From contig NC_091122.1 in assembly GCF_040183065.1 (NCBI RefSeq), forward strand, positions 84,679,455 through 84,743,454: a stretch of 64,000 bases of DNA, written 5' to 3'. Shown one piece after another: positions 23,093 to 35,016 of this stretch (position 1 is the stretch's first letter; each line of letters begins with the position of its first letter). A model generated the notes under the pieces. That model saw only the letters and a list, made by a program, of their open reading frames with translations. It had not been told where the DNA came from and made no database searches. The DNA comes from Periplaneta americana (lineage: Eukaryota > Arthropoda > Insecta > Blattodea > Blattidae). Made by a program: the position numbers and the translations under genes.

Positions 23093-24128
23093 TTATATAT
23101 AAGTATAATGCTTTAAATTTTAAGTGACTTTGAATGGTCTTGTACTTTAATTCTTATAAAATTTATTTAATTTATAAATTAGCAGAACGTAATGAAATGT
23201 TACCTTGATATGGACAAGCAAATCTCTGAACTAAAAATACGAAACATAATACCCACAATTACTCATTATACAAACAATATTACTGTATTATTAAAATTAT
23301 ACACAGTAACAGTTAAAGTTTTCTTGGTTCACTAAGTAATATTAACGTATATAACAAAGTGACGAACGGAAAAAAAAACGTAAATAATTTTTTAGAAACT
23401 GTCACAGAAATCTATTAAAATCCAGTGATAATAGCCGTGTAACAATAACTAGCAGTGCTTGTTGATAATCAACGGGAAATTCGCCACATGACATGATATG
23501 ACATTCAGCTGTAGAATAAATTAAAAAATAAGCGAATTCTTACATTACAATTTAAAAGGCCAGTATAATTCATTTCATAAATTGAGTGAAAATATTTGTA
23601 GGTAATCTCATTGTATTCTATATTGTGTAGACTATTGTGCATCTAGACATAAGACACAACTTTTTAACCTAATATTGTAGCCATACATAGTTCATGTAGA
23701 GACACTTACAGCTTTCCCCTTGGAACGACTGTAGAATGCAGGTAAGTAAGTAACTAAACACTGTGCCGCAACGTTACGAGAAATGAAGGCAAACTGTACA
23801 GAGAAGTTTGTAATCATTCCAGGAAAAATACCTCCCTTTCATTCACTGATTATTTGTGTGCAAGAGAAAATACAATTTTTTGGCCCAGAGAAATATATGT
23901 CCTTTTTAGATTAAACGTGTTACTCAACTTAACTTTGATATTTTGTAATTACATCTAAGCTAGTGAAAGTCTTTGGTCCAACGATAATTATTCGGAATAT
24001 TTTGCATTGCCTCTTTACTGATATTCACTTGTTTCTCCTTTCTTTTGGTTAGAGGTTCGACAAGGAACGGTCACCAATTCTCAAATAGTTCGCTTACCTG
24101 TACTCTAAAGTTTAGTTTTCACCTTTTA
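23093..24128. other. No gene seen; short (GTAA)n near 23742
   Basis: AT-rich. GGTAAGTAAGTAAC near 23741 again shows the tail word of the RTE-like family but no LINE body is attached. Confidence 0.4.
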
Positions 24129-25035
24129 GTTTATCGTTTTACTTACTTACTTATCTACTTACAAATGGATTTTATAGAACCCGGAAGTTCAATGTCGCTC
24201 TCATATAAGCCCGCCATCGGTCCCTATTATGAGCAAGATTAATCTAGTCCTTAGCATCATATCCCAACTCCCACAAGGTAATTTTAATATTATTCTCCCA
24301 TCTACGTCTCGGCTTCCGCAAAGGTCTCTTTCCCCCCAGGTATTCCAACAAACACTCCACATGCATTTCTGGATTCGCCCATACGTGCTACATGCCCTGC
24401 CCTTCTCAAACGTCTGGATTTAATGTTTCTAATTATGTTACGTGAAGAAAACAATGCTTGTAGTTCTGCGTTCTGTAACGTCCTCCATTCTCCTATAACT
24501 TAATTCCTCTTAGCTTCAAATATTTTCCTGAACACCTTATTCTCAAACACCTTTAACCTGTATTCCTCTCTCAAATTAAGTGTTCAATTTTCACAACCGT
24601 GACGTAATATAACTGTTTTATAAATTCTAAGTTTCAGTATTTTTGAAAGCATACTGGGTGACAAAAGCTTCTGAACCGAATAATAGCAGACATTTTCGAT
24701 ATTTATTCTGCTTATAATTTTCTCTCGACTATCATTATATTTGTTACTGTTGCTCCATGGTATTTTAATTTTTTCACCTTCTCAAAGGATAAATTTCCAA
24801 TTTTTATTTTTCCATTTCGCATTATGTTCTGGTCACGAGATATAATCATAAACTTGTTTTTTTTCGGAATTTATTTCCAAACCTACCTCATTACTTGCTT
24901 CAATTAAAATGTCCGTGTTTTCCTTAATAGTTTGTGGATTTTCTCCAAACATATTCACGTCATCCGCATAAACAAGCAGCTGATGTAACCCGTTCAATTC
25001 CAAAACCTTCTCTGTCCTTTTAAATGATGGAAGTA
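24129..25035 (-). pseudogene. 5'-truncated copy of the RTE-like LINE, RT C-terminal third
   Basis: Read on the minus strand it aligns with 55960-56830 of the long copy. It opens at [20 protein letters not shown], with the catalytic Asp pair in YADD, then [20 protein letters not shown]. The frame then breaks at a T-run (around 24857) and continues with stops through the tail region. The 3' tail is (CTTA)n on the plus strand at 24131-24143. This confirms (TAAG)n as the family tail. The copy lacks endonuclease and most of the RT. Confidence 0.88.
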
Positions 25036-25589
25036 ACACCTTCGCATATTGAATGCGTACATTATCTCATAAATCCACAATATAAAGGCAGGTCCATACA
25101 CTACTGGTATATTTTTATTTTTGGTCCTTACATTCCACAAATTCTATATCTTTGACTTTGAGTAGTTCAGGGTACACAAAATTCGAAGTGAAAATACCTT
25201 TATGATCCTTCATCGTTGTTTTTCACATCTGCTATATGTTTCTGAAAGATTGGAATTGCATTTCAGTAAACATGAAATATCTTCAAAAGTTAAAAACATG
25301 AAAAGTTTGGAAGATATTGATACATAAAAAACTTGTATTAACTATACGTAATTCTTCAAACAATCACTGAAACGAAGATTCCAAAAGACTGCTTATCCAT
25401 TCCCAACTTAACACAAAAAATATATAATAATATCGATCTGTATTTCGGTATCATTGATTATATTCTTGCATTAACCATTGGATTTAAGTTTAGTGTTTTG
25501 TGCTCAGGATATCCCACTTTTAAGTAGGTCTATTGCTTGACTAAATAACTAAATATTATCGTATCCAAGTGTAAATGAGAGGTTATTTC
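25036..25589. other. No gene seen
   Basis: AT-rich spacer between a LINE copy and a mariner remnant. Confidence 0.4.
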
Positions 25590-26165
25590 AGGAACATTAA
25601 GTTACAGTTAGAAGATGTGCTCGAAGTGTCTCCTCTCTTCCTGGAGACACAATCTTGCCCGTTGCACCATCTTGTGAGATTCACGCCTCAACATATCTAG
25701 GTCGGTATTGTTTATTTCGGCTGTCATGTTTCTCCGGAGATCTTAGAGGTTCGTGATCTGTTTCTGTAGACTCTTTCCTTGAGATATCCCACAGAAAATA
25801 ATACGCTAAAGTCAAGTCTGGTGACCTTGGAGGCCTCAATCATTTAGAGATAACACAGTCCTAGATGAAGTCGCTGATGTGTGCCATGGATTCATTTACG
25901 GATGTGGCATATAGTTCCATCATGTTGAAATTATCCATGCGTAAGTTCGATGTTATCTAGTTCCTCCACGAAGTCTGTGAAAATGTTCTTATACACATCG
26001 GTATTTACAATTTCTCCAAAGAAAATTGGTCAAGTGATCTTGAGACCAGATATTGCACACCACACACCAATATTTTCTGGATGAAATATCTCATGGTACA
26101 CATGAGAATTTTCTGATGCCCATATTCTTATGTTTGAGAACTTACATAGCCTGGGAAATGAATGG
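25590..26165 (-). pseudogene. Mariner-like transposase remnant
   Basis: Minus-strand reading: RIWASENSHVYHEIFHPENI then GVWCAISG, FFGEIVNTDVYKNIFTDF, EELDNIELTHG, FQHDGTICHI (second catalytic Asp), PPRSPDLTLAYYFLWDI, and a C-terminal region to about 25600. The order matches mariner transposases from the middle onward. The residue expected to be the third Asp in the SPDLxPxDF block is replaced (AYYF), and stops occur after LKIT and LTHG. The DNA-binding part is absent. Confidence 0.7.
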
Positions 26166-26315
26166 TTATGTAATAACAATAAACATTGTAAAAATGCCAT
26201 CTGTTAATATCCACTGAAACTCCTAATTTCGTGCATAATATCAATTTAATTACAATAAAATTTAAAATTCATCTATGGGAGCAGATTTGTGGCTAATAAA
26301 AGAGTGGAATATCCT

Positions 26316-26327
26316 TCTCTCTCTCTC

Positions 26328-26371
<44 letters not shown>

Positions 26372-26395
26372 GCACGCACACACACACACACACAC
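26316..26395. repeat. (TC)n(TA)n(CA)n compound dinucleotide repeat
   Basis: Three dinucleotide runs in series over 80 bp. Confidence 0.95.
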
Positions 26396-26821
26396 GTGGC
26401 TTTCTCGAACTTCCCTGAATTTGAATGCCTACGAAAGAAGACCAAAGACACAGAGAAGTATTTATACTTTTTATTGGGAAGTTGAACTCAAATATTTTCA
26501 TCACAACGTCGGCTTACTTCTAAAAACCTTTAAGTTCAATTTTTAGGAATATCGAAATCTGCGTATGTTTTTAGAATGCGTCTGCTGGTAACATCTCGTA
26601 AGTATGCAAATGTTTCTATATTTTATATATAACAAATGCATAACAGTTAGGCTATTAACTGGGGTATAAAAATAACAAGTTATTTTGCTCTTTTGTGCAA
26701 TTTCCTGAAATGTGTTTACGAGGTTTTAAAAGTAAGCCAACGATAAGTGAATGACACTGGTTATTGTTGTATGTCGATATGGGAATTACGCAACATAGGA
26801 ATAATAATTACCCCTGTAAGG

Positions 26822-27616
26822 TGCAAACTTTTGAAGAAATCAAGTCAACCGACAAATCTCAGTGGTAAAAATTTTCAGTTGAGATCCTAAAGCACATTAA
26901 CGAAAACCACGATTTTTTAGTCAAGTTGCGTTTGCTGATGAGGTAACTTTCTAGTTGTTTGGGAAAGTTAACTGCATAATTTCCGAATATGGGACTCTCA
27001 AGGTCTTCGTATAATCTCGGTGCCTATTCCAGACTGTTCCACACTAAGTGTATGGTGTGGTCTTATGCAGGATATGATAATAATGGGACTTCTCTCTAGA
27101 CATGATAGAAGAATACATATATCCACAGATTTCACATAAAAAGCTCAACATAATGTTCCAACAAGATGTAGTACCGTCTTACTGGAGTATCATTGTGCAT
27201 ACAACAGTGGACAACACTTTTATGAACCGTTGGATTTTTTTTGGTTATTTTACGACGCTATATCAACATCTAGGTTATTTAGAGTCTGAATGAAATGATG
27301 GTGATAATGCCAGTGAAATGAGTCCGGGGTCCAGCATCGAAAGTTACCTAGCATTTGCTCGTATTGGGTTGAGGGAAAACCCCGGAAAAAACCTCAACCA
27401 GGTAACTTGTCCCGACCGGGATTCGAACCCGGGCCACCTGGTTTCGCGGCCAGACGCGCTGACCTTACTCCACAGGTGTGGACACCGTTGGATTGAACGC
27501 GACGATATAACAGCATGGCCTGCACGTCCTCCCGACATTACTCCGTTACATATTTGTGTTTTGGTGCTATATCAAGGATACTGTGAACCGATTGCAGAAA
27601 CAATTACCGATTTTAA
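26822..27616 (+). pseudogene. Mariner-like transposase remnant carrying a SINE
   Basis: Blocks on the plus strand: FSVEILKHINENHDFLVKLR near 26873, a VWSYAG block near 27055, MIEEYIYPQI near 27100, MFQQDVVPSYWSIIVHT (second catalytic Asp) near 27150, and FMNRWI at 27225. A SINE then interrupts. After it the reading resumes at TVGLNATI-type sequence and WPARPPDITPLHI near 27510. The target duplication repeats the codons for NRWI on both sides. The third Asp position is H (PLHI). The gene is dead. It ends where the Harbinger-like TIR begins. Confidence 0.75.
27237..27483 (-). mobile_element. tRNA-derived SINE copy 2 with 11-bp target duplication
   Basis: Same family as 9045-9300, reversed. The B box is intact in inverse (GGGATTCGAACCC at about 27418-27430). 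The target duplication ACCGTTGGATT stands at 27226-27236 and 27484-27494, exactly flanking the T-rich tail and the head. This proves insertion by target-primed reverse transcription and fixes both ends. Confidence 0.93.
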
Positions 27617-27755
27617 GTCTTAGACACTGTTTAACTAAACAGCGTCAATGTTATGCACGAATTTTCGTTGCTTAAACAATGTTCAGCTTATGTTTAGTAA
27701 GATAACGTTTCAGTTAAGACGTCAGCTGGAAAGAAACAGTGTAGCCTAGAGTATC

Positions 27756-28061
27756 TTGCGTTTACACTCTTTGCCGATTAACAATAGAAATTCTTCATTA
27801 ATGAGGGTAACAAATGTAAATAAATTGACTTACGACACACACCCCATTGCTAAACGTGTAGAGAAATTTTCAATGGAAGAAAAGACCGTCTTATCGGACA
27901 CAGTGCAAAATTATGTCAAGAACAAAGCGTACAACAGTGACATTTTAGAGAAAGAGAAAGCAGCGTGGCGAAAAATAACTGATGGTTTCAATAGCAGTTT
28001 TACGCAAAATACGCCACGTTACAAGAAATTTTGTTATTTTATTCACAAGGATAAGAATTAG
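27756..28061 (+). CDS. Myb/SANT-like DNA-binding protein, short
   Basis: An open frame of 101 codons. Residues about 38-98 read FSMEEKTVLSDTVQNYVKNK, then EKEKAAWRKITDGFNSSF and NTPRYKKFCYFIHKDKN. The regular aromatic/hydrophobic spacing (F, W, F/Y) and the pattern ExxxL...W..I...FN fit the Myb/SANT-like domain found in zeste-type regulators and in the second protein of Harbinger transposons. Such proteins bind TIR DNA and help the nuclease reach the nucleus. Which methionine starts translation is unclear; the first 35 residues have no recognisable feature. The frame is short compared with known relatives and ends after the domain, so it may be truncated. It sits just inside the left TIR. Confidence 0.5.
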   Translation: MRLHSLPINNRNSSLMRVTNVNKLTYDTHPIAKRVEKFSMEEKTVLSDTVQNYVKNKAYNSDILEKEKAAWRKITDGFNSSFTQNTPRYKKFCYFIHKDKN

Positions 28062-28439
28062 GCTGCTCAGTGTGAGATACTAAAACCTGTGGAATAAACA
28101 TAGACATGTAAAATTGACTGTTAAGTGAATAGGTGTATAGTAAATAACTTCAGAAGAAGTTGTAGTGTGATAGGTAATTGGCAATCTGTTTTTAAGTATG
28201 GTAATGACCTTACACATTAATAAACTATTAATTTTGTTATATTTTATGCTATTAAATCCATGGGAATTTCGCATAACTTACATATTTATTTCTTATTTTT
28301 CTTACGATCTTCCTTTTTTACCTACAACAAATCTGACAACTCTAGTCTCTGCACAACAATATAATTAATGTGCTCCATTGAAATCATACTGATAAGCTAG
28401 TGTCTTATATGAGATTGAGGTTAAACGTGTTAATGTATT

Positions 28440-29575
28440 TAATTTATTTAACTAGCTAGCTAGCTAGCTAGTGAGTACAATTTAAAATTATAAAACAAAA
28501 ATGTTTCTAGCCACTACCGTAAGAGCCAGGCTCGTGTACGGTGTGGTCTTAGCCAATAATATAACATAAAATTTACAGGGATAGTTTACTAAATACAGTA
28601 AGTAACTTAGTTCAAAACAATAAATAACACAAAAGAGCAGAAAGAAGAAAAAAGAGAAAAAGAAAAAAAAAACACATTTAATATAAATTGACAATCAGAG
28701 AGAAGCCCGTGATATTCAATAAAAACATGAATATAGTCGACAGAAATAAAAGGTAAAAAATACATACACTTGTTAATATCATGAATAATTTTATAAATTT
28801 CTTTTTTAAAGCTTCAATTTTAAAATATTTCAAATTTGGAAAATGGTTTGTAATTATATTATAAAGTCTTAGGCCGAAACTAACCCTATGTTTAAGTGCT
28901 GCACTTGTATAACATTTAGGCTCAATTAATGGGAAAGTAAACTTTTGTCTTCGAGTACGATATTCATGTCGATTAGATTTATATTTTATTTGATTTCTGT
29001 GGTAGTAAGTTAGTAAACTATATTTATAAATTTCTTCAATAGTTAATACTTTAAAATCTGTATAAATTAAATTTGTTGGGTAATCCATATTTTTGATTAG
29101 ACAAATTTTTATTAATCTTCTGTGTAATAAAATTAATGGATTAAGTACAGATGATGCTACTCCACCCCAATTTATTACAGCATATTGTACTAATGATTGC
29201 ACTAAAGCTAAAAATATTATTCTCAATACCTCCTTAGTGATAAAAATTCGAAATATTATAAATTTATAAATTGTCTTTCTTATACTTGCACACAAAAAAT
29301 CAATTTGTTTATCCCAATGTAAATGTTGATCTATAATAATTCCTAAATATTTGACTTGTGTGGAAGGTGTTAGATGTGGGCAATTACAATAATTTTATTA
29401 TTTGTTAATTGATTACATTATGTATTACTAAGTGATAATTATTCAAAGGTGGAGGTAAACTTTTCGTTGTTAAAGAAAATGGAATATAGGTAGTTTTATT
29501 AGTATATAAGGACAGGAGATTAGAATCAAGCCAATTTTTCACTACGTTAATTCCATTGCTAGCATTTATACTTGT
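28440..29575 (-). pseudogene. Jockey-like LINE, 3' third
   Basis: The minus-strand frame 28678-29295 (205 codons) reads LVQSLVQYAVINWGGVASSV, LLHRRLIKICLIKNMDYPTN, EEIYKYSLLTYYHRNQIKY and ends in a low-complexity tail. This is the post-RT region of Jockey/CR1-type LINEs, after the catalytic motifs. Upstream to about 29575 other frames give YLGIIIDQHLHWDKQIDFLC-type sequence with a shift near 29300. The 3' UTR has GAGCCTGGCTCTTACGG and ends near the TAGC repeat. RT catalytic motifs and endonuclease are missing: a 5'-truncated copy. Confidence 0.75.
28450..28471. repeat. (TAGC)n short microsatellite
   Basis: Five to six units of a self-complementary tetranucleotide at the 3' end of the LINE. 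Confidence 0.9.
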
Positions 29576-29629
29576 CGTTGTTTAACCTTAAACAATGTCT
29601 AAATAGGCCTATTGTTTTCTTAAATCGGC

Positions 29630-29780
29630 ACTGTGTATTCCACCAAGGAGACTAACCTCAACAACTTACGTGATCACATTGTGCAAGCAGTAGCAACTAT
29701 TACGCCAGATAAATTATGCTACAGAAAACCTGGACTAAAATTGAATATAGTTCGGATATATTTTGTGCTACCGAGGGGAC
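29630..29780 (+). pseudogene. Mariner-like transposase C-terminal fragment
   Basis: Reads VYSTKETNLNNLRDHIVQAV then ATITPDKL and LKLNIVR. This pattern fits the last 50 residues of mariner transposases. It is not the continuation of the remnant ending at 27616, because the two overlap in the alignment. No catalytic part is present. Confidence 0.5.
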
Positions 29781-30539
29781 TCGTGTAGAAATCTGCTACT
29801 GATATCAATATGTTTACAAGTTAGTTTCAGTGAATAATTTATCTATTTTTATTTATATGACTTAGCGAATAGTCAAGTTTTATTAATAATTTTCCTTACT
29901 GGACAAGCATTTTCAACTTGATCGCCATCAGCAGGTCCTGTTATGTAAATATTTTCATTTATGAACATACAAATTTTGAAACTACTCTCTTAAATAAAAT
30001 GATATAAATGTCTACAATTCTATTTAAGAGATTAGTTTCAATGTTTGTATAACATTTTACAATATTATATATAATATAATATTGTAAAATTTTATCTTCA
30101 TTGTCGAGAATGTCGTGTAAATTAACTTGAATGACAACTTAAAAATGCCAACTATAAAATCGCTTAAATTAAAGAATGCATAAGAAGAGCTGACATACGA
30201 AACGAGCTTCATACTCGATATTAAATTTAATGAAAACTATAAATATTTCATCTATCTTCAAATACTCTTAAGTCAGTAAGGTACTTAAAAGTACTACTAG
30301 AAGAGATAAATGGAAATATGTTATGGAGAACAAAAGCAAACGGATGATAAAAGAAGGATAGCCCTAATCATATGATAAAAACAACAACGTACATAGCCTA
30401 ATATCCACTGTACTCTAAGATATTAGACTATAATTTATTCGGATAATTGTTGGGTTTATATTTTTTAAATAAGTAGTTAAGAGTAATAAACTAACAATTA
30501 AATTTTGAAACGTGATAATGTATTTTAATAAACAATTTC
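29781..30539. other. No gene seen; AT palindrome at 30055-30096
   Basis: AT-rich. The phrase ATTTTACAATATTATAT occurs with its inverse close by, giving a potential hairpin of about 17 bp per arm. Confidence 0.5.
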
Positions 30540-31035
30540 TTTAAGGAATCTTCCAATGGTCTTCTAACTGAAGTCTTCTAATTCATTTGGAATCTTCCTG
30601 TTTAGTACAATTTAGCCAAGTCGGCTATCGTTTAGCGTCAGGTTTCCTGCAGGTAAGAAGGTGGTCCGCATTCATTGTTGTCCCTGACTGTCGTCAGAGA
30701 TTACACTCCTCAGAAGTGAAGATCTTTATTTTGCAGAGTGAGCTGCTGAGAGTCATAACCTATCATGACCTGTCTTCATTCTAAACGTTGCTACTGCTTC
30801 TTTCCGTGGTTTTTGTCTATTGACTGTCCATTCTTCGTGTATTTTAACCCACTATTTATCTTTGGTGTCGTTCTGGGTTGTAGTTTTGTAATTTTTCGGA
30901 GCCTTTCTCCTAAGAAGTGACTTTATTTCTTGGGCATCCACAATTGTTTTGGTTTTGGAAAGAGTTGTACTTTTTTTTGCTAGAGTATCAGCGATTTCAG
31001 CCCTGGATTCCTACATGAGCTGGAATCCACTGTAT
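30540..31035 (-). pseudogene. LINE C-terminus with RNase H end and zinc knuckle region
   Basis: The minus-strand reading begins QWIPAHVGIQG then EIADTLAKKSTTLSKTKTIV: this is the last RNase H block, whose Asp (IAD) is catalytic. Then VKIHEEWTVNRQ, VATFRMKTGHD, KIKIFTSEECNL, MNADHLLTCRKPDAKR. The Cys...His...Cys cluster is typical of the tail of R1/Jockey-like elements with RNase H. There are stops after IQG and GHD and one frameshift near 30985. Only this tail is present. Confidence 0.72.
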
Positions 31036-31721
31036 TGCCATAATGTGAGATTCTGTGGTCCCAATCAACCGGAAAATTTAATGCAACAGCTTTTCCACAA
31101 TGAAATATTCACTGCTTGCTGCGCTAAGTGTTAACAATAATATTGGTCGTCTATGGTTCTTCGCTGAGAATACGAGTAAAATGACAATGACAGTCAATAA
31201 GAAACGCCATCAGGATGATATCTGGTTCATCATTCATAAACGGAGTCACTATGGGGACATCAATTCACAATGGGTACAAAATGATTTCAGTCCATACACT
31301 AAGATTTTAACCATGGAACTACTGCAACAGCACTTCGGGGATGGAACCCATTACCACAAAAAGTGGCTTCCCTTGGGCTCCTCATTCACCAGATCTAACT
31401 TCCTTACATTTTCTTACGGGACTATGAAAATACATCGTGTATGCAGCAAACGCGAAGAAAATCTGTTAGCTGAAGAAGGCTGTAGAGCAATTTGTCCATT
31501 CAAGTGCAAATGTGCAAAAGAGCACTAGGAAGTAATTTCGGGACACTCGTAATCTCATGTCTTGCTGTTTCTGTTGCCACACTGAACATGTTGTTGTAGT
31601 TAGATAAATGTATAATACCTGTTTCCTATTTACGTAGAAATGTAATAAAAATATGTTTAATAAGTTCCAAGTTATCAATTATTATTTCAATGAGGTATGT
31701 GATATTGGCGAAACCCTGTAT
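31036..31721 (+). pseudogene. Mariner-like transposase remnant
   Basis: Plus-strand blocks: VRFCGPNQPENLMQQLFHNE near 31048, a FTAC block and LSVNNNIGRLWFF near 31100-31165, MTVNKKRHQDDI, SQWVQNDFSPYTKILTMELL near 31270 (D retained from the QQDGA motif as ND) and LLQQHFGDGTH. A frame of 142 codons is open at 31100-31528. The region after it, to GKPCM-like sequence and ACCCTGTA at about 31714-31721, may include the right TIR. The start is cut by the LINE tail on the other strand. The WPPRSPDL block is present only in broken form. Confidence 0.68.
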
Positions 31722-32689
31722 GATGACACAATTGAATATATCTCACATTGCTCTTACTTCACCTACAAATCTCAATTTGATGATGTAAATGTCGTTAAAA
31801 ATAAAAGTTTGACATCCTAAGCGTTGTGAGTTAGTTATAGCAACTCTGAGGGATAAATCGTGCTAGAATAGACGGGCTAGAGATTTACAACATTATCACT
31901 ATATGAAAGCAATTAGTAGAAGTGAAACCTGGATATTTGGCAGGTAGAAAATAAATAATTATAGGGATAAACTCAAACGAATGACATTTCTTTCATTAGT
32001 TCGAAGTTCTATTTTTAGTTGAAGGTAAAATCTCAGACATTTATTTAACTTTTGAATGTTATCTGAAGGAATTCATAATAAAATAATAACCATTTCAAAA
32101 ACAAATTGTTTCCTTGCTTGGAACAAATCACTGACGAAATGATATTAAAAATCATTGATACACATGCTTGAAAGAAAAACTCTTAAGTTTGGAAAAAAAG
32201 TGTAAGAATTTTTTAAGGAGGAATAAAAGGAACGGTTAAAGTACTTGGAGAGATATGCTTAGGACAATCGGATGGAAAGAATTGATATGCGCGGCGCGAT
32301 TTCGTTCAGGCCGAATACCTCTACAGGATAATCCATGACCAGGGCAAGAGCTCAAGACTATCACGCCAAATTAAATTCAGCGTATTGATGCTCTTGTCCG
32401 ATAGAATGAGAAAAAGACAATAAGAAAACTTAGTTTATTACTGAAGTAATAAAAGTGTAGGCCTACATAAAATTATCCACAAATACCTGCAGTACAGTGA
32501 AGTTTGCGCGCACTGGGTGCCACACGCTTTCTGAGGAGAAAGTCGAGCGTGTGAGAATCTTTCAACAGAACCTCAAGGGATATCAGAAAGAAGTCACATT
32601 CCCCTTGGACTAGCATGAATGGAAATACACCGTATATCCTAACCAAAAAAATTCAAGTTCAAAGTGAGTGCAGGGATAGCAGTGTAGTT
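31722..32689. other. No gene seen
   Basis: AT-rich. Around 32500-32600 a reading gives TGCHTLSEEKVERVRIFQQN, which may be transposon-derived, but I could not place it. Confidence 0.35.
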
Positions 32690-33115
32690 TGTTTAGATTA
32701 TCGAAGTCCATTTCTAGTAGAATTTCTGGTACTTGTATAAATTATCAATGCCCATTCTTATACAGACAGTCTCTAGCATTTTAGGTGAAACATAAAAATA
32801 AATGTGCAGGTCTTTCAAAAAGAAGATTCATTTCACTCCATGAAGTTGCTCCAGATCATACTGTTAGATCAACAAAGGATGAGTTGCAAAGATTTCGTTG
32901 AAAACACTGCCAATATACTCTACTGTACAAACTTATTTCCATGCAATTTCCATATTTTTGGAGATTTGAAGAAAGATCTGAATATAACCACAGTTCCATC
33001 TCAAGAAGGGGTTCAAAATGCTGTTGAATATTGGTTCACCTTCAGGCCACAGGCAGTCTATTAAGTCGGTATCCGTCACCTGTGTTAACAATCGTGAGAA
33101 ATATTAAGCAGTAAG
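32690..33115 (+). pseudogene. Mariner-like transposase C-terminal fragment
   Basis: An 86-codon frame at 32804-33064 ends LFPCNFHIFGDLKKDLN then SQEGVQNAVEYWFTFRPQ. It corresponds to the LAPxDYHLFGxLK block and the following helix of Mos1-like mariners. The expected third catalytic Asp (CDF) is N here. After the stop at 33064 the reading continues GIRHLC, matching GIxKLVxRW. The upstream catalytic region is not recognisable. Confidence 0.6.
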
Positions 33116-34619
33116 TTTAGTTTATTTCTTCCTATTAGCAATATCTGAGTTTTATTTGAACAATCTAATACATACCATAAAGACGACATAACAATGATAG
33201 TCAAATTTTCTACAAGGAATCTAGCATTTCATTCCAGGAAAATCCAGGCGTAAATTTGAATTAAACGTCTCGAAATGTTCAAATTTTCATTATCCTTCAC
33301 ATTCTCATCTTAAAATTGTGATTTCTTCAGTTAACATATCTGATATCTGAGAAAAGTTATTTACATACTAAGGCACTAGAAAAAATTTATTGTTTTAAAA
33401 ATTGTGGATATAGATCAACGGTATGATATTTTAGTGGAAAATCACCTCAGAATAAAGAAATACAGTATACAGTAAATATATATATTAATTTCATACTTTC
33501 ACCTATTTATAATTAATTGTACTCATATCTTACTACCAGAAAATTGACATGAATTAGATTTTAAAAATTGTATAATGAATTCATTTCCAAGTACCTACTA
33601 AAAAAATTGTAAAAAAAATAACCACAGTTAATTTTCTACAATTTTACTATGTTATCGACAATAAAAATCCACAGTTGAAATTTTAGTAAAACCGAATCTA
33701 TTACAAGAAGAATAAAATATCAGACATAAGATTTTATATACTTCCTGTTAGATATATATTTTTATTTTCACAAGGAAACAAATTCTGACGTAAGAGATTA
33801 ACACAATAACGTGGTACATTTTCTCGTTGATTTGGAACTCCAGAATTACAAAACTAAATATGCAAAATCAATTGGTAAGCTTATCTAGACACTGGTGTTG
33901 TCAAAATATGCTTCATTCTGATGTCACTTTCACAACAATGAAACGAGCTGTCGATTTCTTGCAGATTTTATGAAAAATGTATGTAAATAACTGCTATAGA
34001 CAGAGTTTCGTCAAGTATATTGTTATTCTCATCCTACTATTGCCCTATCAGTACAATTGCTTCTGGTGAAATGCTCATATCTACAGGTACTCCAGGTACC
34101 AAGAAGCGTATTCGCGGCGCGGACAAGAGGAGCTTGCCTTTCAGTTGGAATCAGGGAACCTGCGAAATTATTGCAGTAATTTATTTTTAATGTAACCTTA
34201 ATTTTATCTCGTTTACGAATATTGTACAGAATATTCGTATCAATGCTGAAGTTATATTATTGATTATTTTATATCAAATAAGTGGAAGCTCATGTGTTAT
34301 CTTTCTACTACACTCGCGAAAATAAAATTTGGTTTTTAATCAAATATGCAGATACAAAATTACTTTCAAATATTTGTAAATGTAAATAAAGTTATAGTCT
34401 GTTCAAGGAGATTTTATTTATATGTGAATAAATTTGCTTTTAACTCTAAATATCAAAGTATTTAAACTTTGTAACATCTAATAGGAAAAATCGTAAGGGA
34501 AGAGGTTTTGTGGCTTTATTTCCATGAGTGAGATAAAGATGATGACGGTGACGTAGATGATGATGATAGTGGTGGTGATAATGATGACGATAAGGGGGAT
34601 GAGGTGGATGAACATCTCA
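33116..34619. other. No gene seen; degenerate (GAT)n at 34536-34605
   Basis: AT-rich, with a trinucleotide tract of GAT, GGT and GAC words near the right end and an 82-bp sequence that recurs in the Helitron (separate entry). Confidence 0.45.
33284..33365 (+). repeat. 82-bp sequence duplicated in the Helitron
   Basis: From TTTTCATTATCC to GTTATTTACA this is identical by eye to 35017-35098, same orientation, 1.73 kb apart. It lacks the Helitron sequence on either side. Confidence 0.9.
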
Positions 34620-35016
34620 CTTAAAGACCACAAATATTACCAAAAAATGCAGGCTCTAAATTTCTAATATTTTACAAGAAAATGAACTCACAATTGGACA
34701 AAAATTACAACGTACCACAACAAGACTTATTAGAACTTAAATAGGCTATCTGATAAAAGTATAAAAACGTTTACTAATAATTTTTTTCAAACCAGTTTTA
34801 TCAAAGTACGAAAAAAACAAAAGAATTCTGCAGTTACATCATTTGGTAACCATAACATTGTTATGGTCTCTCTGAGATTTTTAATATTTTTCCTGCATGT
34901 AATAAACACTTATTTCTGAAACGTAGACTACTCTCAGACATGTAGAGTTGTTTATTTTAATACAATTAATTTTTTATTTGTCCTATCTATATTAATAATA
35001 AATCTGTAGCAGAAAT

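Larger units (their letters stand above)
27617..29606. mobile_element. Harbinger-like TIR element with Myb/SANT-like ORF
   Basis: The left end reads TTAGACACTGTTTAACTAAA and the right end inverted TTAGACATTGTTTAAGGTTA, with AACA.CG following in both. TTA/TAA stands at the borders, the usual PIF/Harbinger 3-bp target, although the two copies are not identical. An ORF with a Myb/SANT-like region follows the left end, as in Harbinger elements, which carry a separate Myb-like protein. The DDE nuclease gene is absent. A Jockey-like LINE fills the right half. Confidence 0.5.

Noticed and set aside
27617..29780. The mariner fragment at 29.63 kb as the continuation of the one ending at 27616
   Set aside because: The two overlap in the protein alignment, so they are separate copies.
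32500..32640. Reading with HTLSEEKVERVRIFQQN as a transposase N-terminus
   Set aside because: Too short and broken to tie to the mariner fragment that follows.
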